DNA of 64,000 nt from Spirosoma endbachense (GTDB lineage: Bacteria > Bacteroidota > Bacteroidia > Cytophagales > Spirosomataceae), in contig NZ_CP045997.1 in NCBI RefSeq assembly GCF_010233585.1, positions 6,347,545-6,411,544 of the forward strand, given 5' to 3'. Of this stretch, positions 60,932-64,000 are shown one piece after another. A model generated the notes under the pieces. The model did not search any database, was not told where the DNA came from, and saw nothing but the letters and a program-made list of their open reading frames with translations. The position numbers and the translations under genes are program-made. How positions within the stretch are numbered: the stretch's first letter is position 1; every line of letters begins with the position of its first letter.

Positions 60932-63580
60932 CTATTCCGTTCGTAAAGTCTTTATGGGGTTCATCAGCGCGGCTTTCACACTTCGGAAACCGACAGTCAG
61001 TAAGGCAACAATTAACGTAATCAGAATCGCCAGGATAAAAATGCCAGCACCGAGCTCAACCCGATACACAAAATTATTAAGCCACCTGTCCATTAGCCAC
61101 CATGCCAATGGAGCCGCTAGCATAAAGGCAACCAGTAACAGACGGAAAAATTCTTTCCCGAACAGCCAAAGGATGCTGGCAGTACTCGCTCCCAATACCT
61201 TGCGTACGCCAATTTCCTTCGTTTTCTGAGCCGCCATGAACGACACTAATCCGTATAGACCCAGACAACCCACAAAAATCGCGATGGCGGCAAACGCCTG
61301 AATGAGCCGAAGCAGCATGTTGTCCAGCTTGTAGAACCGCTCAATGTCCTCGTCCAGAAAACGGTATGTAAAAATAGAGGACGGGTACATGGCTTTCCAG
61401 GCTTTTTCAAAACCAGACAGGGTTGGCCCCAGGTTGGCCGGATTCACTTTTACCCCGCAACTGTTGTAAACCTCGCCCCAGGTAGTCAGGCAAAGGGGCT
61501 CAATGGCGACACGAAATGACTTAAAATGGAAATCTTTTATAACCCCGACTATGGTTCCGGATCGACCATTGATCGTAGCCGATTTGCCGATCACATCCTG
61601 TAAAGAGGCTAAACCAAGGGATTTTACGGCCGTTTCGTTAAGCAGGTATTCCCTGATCGTATCTGACGGATTCAGGTTACGGCCGGCCAGAATGGGTATT
61701 TTGAACGTAGGAATATACTGGTGATCCGCCGATTTAATCGATATGTTAAAGGCTTCTGCTTTCGGGCGGGAATCAAACCGAAACGAGGTGCTTCCCAGGA
61801 ATTCAGTTGCAGGAGGAGTATCAAAAAACGTTACGTTTTCGACACCTGACATTTCCGACAGCTGTGCCCCCAACGTATTGATTTTTGACTTTTTATTATC
61901 GGGTACCGGCAGAATGACGATCGCATCTTTCCGAAAACCCATGTCGGCCTGTTGTGAATAGCGTAACTGATTGGTAATGATCAGCGTGCCGATAATGAGC
62001 AGTTGCGAGATGGCAAATTGAGTGACAACCAACCCCTTTCGCAACGAAAAGCCCCCCACCGCCTGTTGGGAAAGTTTCCCTTTCAGCGCCAGTACAGGTT
62101 GAAAACGAGCCAGGATCAGACCAGGATAAGCGCCTGAACAGAAAATCACGACCAGCAACAGGAGGAGTAAAAAGACAAGTAAATCCGTATCTGTCAATGG
62201 ATTGAGCGAAAGCTCTATATCAAACCATTGATTGACAAAAGGTAAGGCCACGTACGCCAATCCGAAAGCGATAATCAGGGCTGATCCTGCAATGAGACCC
62301 GTTTCGGTAATAAATTGCCAGAAAATCGCTCCTCGCTGGCTGCCCAATGCTTTTCGAACCCCGATTTCCCGGGAGCGCCCGAGCGCCTGAGCTGTTGCCA
62401 GATTAATAAAATTGACACAGGCCGTAACGACCAGGAAAAAACCGATCAGGGCAAAGGTCCAGAGGTTTTTTTTCTCGGTATAGCCCCGCAGTTTCGGATT
62501 AAAATGGACATCGGCGAGCGGCTGTAATTTAAATCGAAACTGCTTCGCCATCTCTTTGTCATAGTATTTGTTGGAAATCGCCGTAAGAATCCTTGAATCG
62601 ACCGTAGCCGCCGATACACCTGGTTTGAGTCGGATAAAACACTGCATCTCCTTGTTGAAACCTAACCACCAGTCTTTTTCGACTATCCAGGGGCTGTGTT
62701 CCTGCAAATTGCTGAAGGGAATATAAATTTCCGTATGAAAATCCGTGTTGGGAGGGAGGTTCTGAAGAATGCCCGTAATTCTGACCGACAGGGAATTATC
62801 CACCCGTAGAAGCTTGCCGATAGGATCCTGGGTTCCAAAGTATTTTTTTGCGATTCGGTCCGTGATCAGGGCAGTATTGCGTTCCTGCAAGGCTATTTTC
62901 GAGTTGCCCTGGATTAGTGGGAAATTGAAAATGCTCAGAAAATCCGGATCGGCAAACGCAATATCTTCCTCAAACTTTTTCTCCGGCGATACGGAAACCA
63001 CGCGTTTTTTAAAGAAGGCGATTCGTCCGACTTCTTCCGCGACACTATAGCCACCTTGGAAGGCTTCACCCATCGGACTGGGAACGCCCGTGCTGTAGGT
63101 CACTTTTTCGGTATGAAGCTCTGTATAAATACGATAGATCCGGTCTTGATTTGCATGGAACGTATCAAAACTCAGATGGTATTTGACCAATGTAAAAATC
63201 AGAATAGTACAGGCAATCCCAAGGCTTAGGCTTACCACATTGATCAGCGTGTATGATTTGTGCCGATTCAGTTTTCTCAAAGCGATTTTAACATAATTGC
63301 TTAGCATAACCAGTGGGTTTGGTGTTGAATAATCAGTCGGTTTCGTGTATAAATGGGCTGATTGGGCTTGTTTACGCCAAAGCCGGGGATGTAACAGCAA
63401 CAGCATTTCCAGCACATACAATAGTCGGGCTTTCATGTACCCATACCGCTGTACTCGCTTTTGAAATAATTCATACAGATCACCCAAAACTTCTTCCCGG
63501 ATATGAGGAGCCGTAATTCGTGCCAGCAGCCGCTCAGCCCAGCCTGGGGGATCCTGATGTGTTTTATTTTTTCGATTCAT
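60932..63580 (-). CDS. MacB-like ABC transporter permease with FtsX domains
   Basis: An 882-residue membrane protein. The first 100 residues (PPGWAERLLARITAPHIREE) are the small prefix domain of PadR-linked permeases. A MacB-type periplasmic domain and two FtsX-like membrane regions follow, with ATAQALGRSREIGVRKALG and AQKTKEIGVRKVLGAST near the two cytoplasmic loops. The C-terminus ends MNPIKTLRTE. It would act with an ATPase encoded elsewhere to export lipids, peptides or drugs. Its ATG overlaps the stop of the PadR gene by four bases, so both are cotranslated. Confidence 0.93.
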   Translation of the reverse strand: MNRKNKTHQDPPGWAERLLARITAPHIREEVLGDLYELFQKRVQRYGYMKARLLYVLEMLLLLHPRLWRKQAQSAHLYTKPTDYSTPNPLVMLSNYVKIALRKLNRHKSYTLINVVSLSLGIACTILIFTLVKYHLSFDTFHANQDRIYRIYTELHTEKVTYSTGVPSPMGEAFQGGYSVAEEVGRIAFFKKRVVSVSPEKKFEEDIAFADPDFLSIFNFPLIQGNSKIALQERNTALITDRIAKKYFGTQDPIGKLLRVDNSLSVRITGILQNLPPNTDFHTEIYIPFSNLQEHSPWIVEKDWWLGFNKEMQCFIRLKPGVSAATVDSRILTAISNKYYDKEMAKQFRFKLQPLADVHFNPKLRGYTEKKNLWTFALIGFFLVVTACVNFINLATAQALGRSREIGVRKALGSQRGAIFWQFITETGLIAGSALIIAFGLAYVALPFVNQWFDIELSLNPLTDTDLLVFLLLLLLVVIFCSGAYPGLILARFQPVLALKGKLSQQAVGGFSLRKGLVVTQFAISQLLIIGTLIITNQLRYSQQADMGFRKDAIVILPVPDNKKSKINTLGAQLSEMSGVENVTFFDTPPATEFLGSTSFRFDSRPKAEAFNISIKSADHQYIPTFKIPILAGRNLNPSDTIREYLLNETAVKSLGLASLQDVIGKSATINGRSGTIVGVIKDFHFKSFRVAIEPLCLTTWGEVYNSCGVKVNPANLGPTLSGFEKAWKAMYPSSIFTYRFLDEDIERFYKLDNMLLRLIQAFAAIAIFVGCLGLYGLVSFMAAQKTKEIGVRKVLGASTASILWLFGKEFFRLLLVAFMLAAPLAWWLMDRWLNNFVYRVELGAGIFILAILITLIVALLTVGFRSVKAALMNPIKTLRTE

Positions 63581-63912
63581 GTCAGGTGATCAAAAGCGGT
63601 TTTTGGAATACCTTCCCACAACTCATTCCGGATATGTCGCACTTCCCGCAGGGATTGTTCACCCGCTATAGTTATCGTAAACAGGCGTTTGCGTCGTCCA
63701 CCTCGTTCGGGCGTCGCTTCGCCAAAGCGGGAAATAACCAGGCCTTTTTCTTCTAATCGTTGCATGGTTCGGTGAACGGCTCCTAAGCTTATAGGCCGCT
63801 CTAAACGTTGACTCAGTTTTTCCACAACGGCTATACTGTGGGCATCATCATAGAGTAAAGCAATCGTCAGTAAGACAATCTCTTCGAACTCGCCTAATTG
63901 GGTGCCTTTCAT
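63577..63912 (-). CDS. PadR-family transcriptional regulator
   Basis: A 111-residue winged-helix regulator. The start QLGEFEEIVLLTIALLYDDA and the wing RTMQRLEEKGLVISRF are diagnostic. A short C-terminal helix replaces the longer tail seen in many PadR proteins. It is immediately upstream of the ABC permease with a four-base overlap, the common Bacteroidota arrangement in which PadR controls its own transporter operon. Confidence 0.95.
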   Translation of the reverse strand: MKGTQLGEFEEIVLLTIALLYDDAHSIAVVEKLSQRLERPISLGAVHRTMQRLEEKGLVISRFGEATPERGGRRKRLFTITIAGEQSLREVRHIRNELWEGIPKTAFDHLT

Positions 63913-64000
63913 AAGTCGATATTACCACTTGAGGAAGTAAGGTTTATCTTTCTCTTTTGCATAGCAAATCAGAGGCCAACAACCCTTATAGGCTCTAAGT

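Overview
The window looks like a chromosomal segment of a Bacteroidota bacterium of the Cytophagales type, possibly Spirosoma or a close relative. Three things suggest this. Several genes are preceded by the Bacteroidota -7 promoter element TAnnTTTG (rpsL, pyrD, the DUF3467 gene, an epimerase, a DUF1080 gene). The gene content is typical of the phylum: LytS-type kinases, LytTR proteins, TonB-type barrels, DUF1080 proteins, PadR plus long ABC permease, Wzi/RemB-like protein, ftsK followed by lolA. The coding style also fits. The genus is an inference. No tRNA, rRNA, CRISPR array, intact insertion sequence or prophage was seen. || Layout. 0-3 kb is A+T-rich accessory DNA: a Zn-ribbon protein, a sulfatase, and decayed pieces of an outer-membrane barrel gene and a sensor kinase. 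3-12.4 kb is largely housekeeping: PcrA/UvrD helicase, PD40-OmpA protein, DUF3467 protein, rpsL-rpsG (without fusA behind them), an aldose epimerase and an OmpA lipoprotein. 12.5-23 kb holds sugar-related genes (aldo/keto reductase, lactonase, two DUF1080 proteins), a glyoxalase-fold protein, a very long Tricorn-like S41 protease and small secreted or Zn-ribbon proteins. After an 820-base A+T-rich gap, 23.9-35.3 kb carries gmhA, a Wzi/RemB-like protein, upp, lolA, ftsK, pyrD, cysM, a solo LytTR protein and fadD. || 35.5-47.4 kb is regulatory and envelope-related: two tandem 349-residue LytS-type kinases, a histidine phosphatase, a surface-repeat protein, a 16-base minisatellite, an outer-membrane barrel protein beside a membrane-bound AraC regulator, and two SDR genes with another AraC regulator. 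|| 48.2-54.7 kb is the most unusual part. A Sec-exported 671-residue protein with two near-identical two-cysteine modules ends in a domain resembling DUF6973. It is followed by two small envelope proteins. Then comes a gene that lacks its 5' end (beta-sandwich, Pro/Asn/Gly linker, hydrophobic glycine-rich C-terminus), a DUF1493-like small protein and another orphan. I read this as a polymorphic-toxin-like locus with candidate immunity genes and a displaced C-terminal cassette. A 70-base relic of a LytS kinase lies inside it, and an intact third kinase follows. || 55.8-64 kb has an M48 lipoprotein protease, psuK-psuG for pseudouridine salvage, a LytTR protein and a PadR-ABC permease pair. Three copies of one long palindrome sit at 48.35, 55.85 and 60.74 kb.
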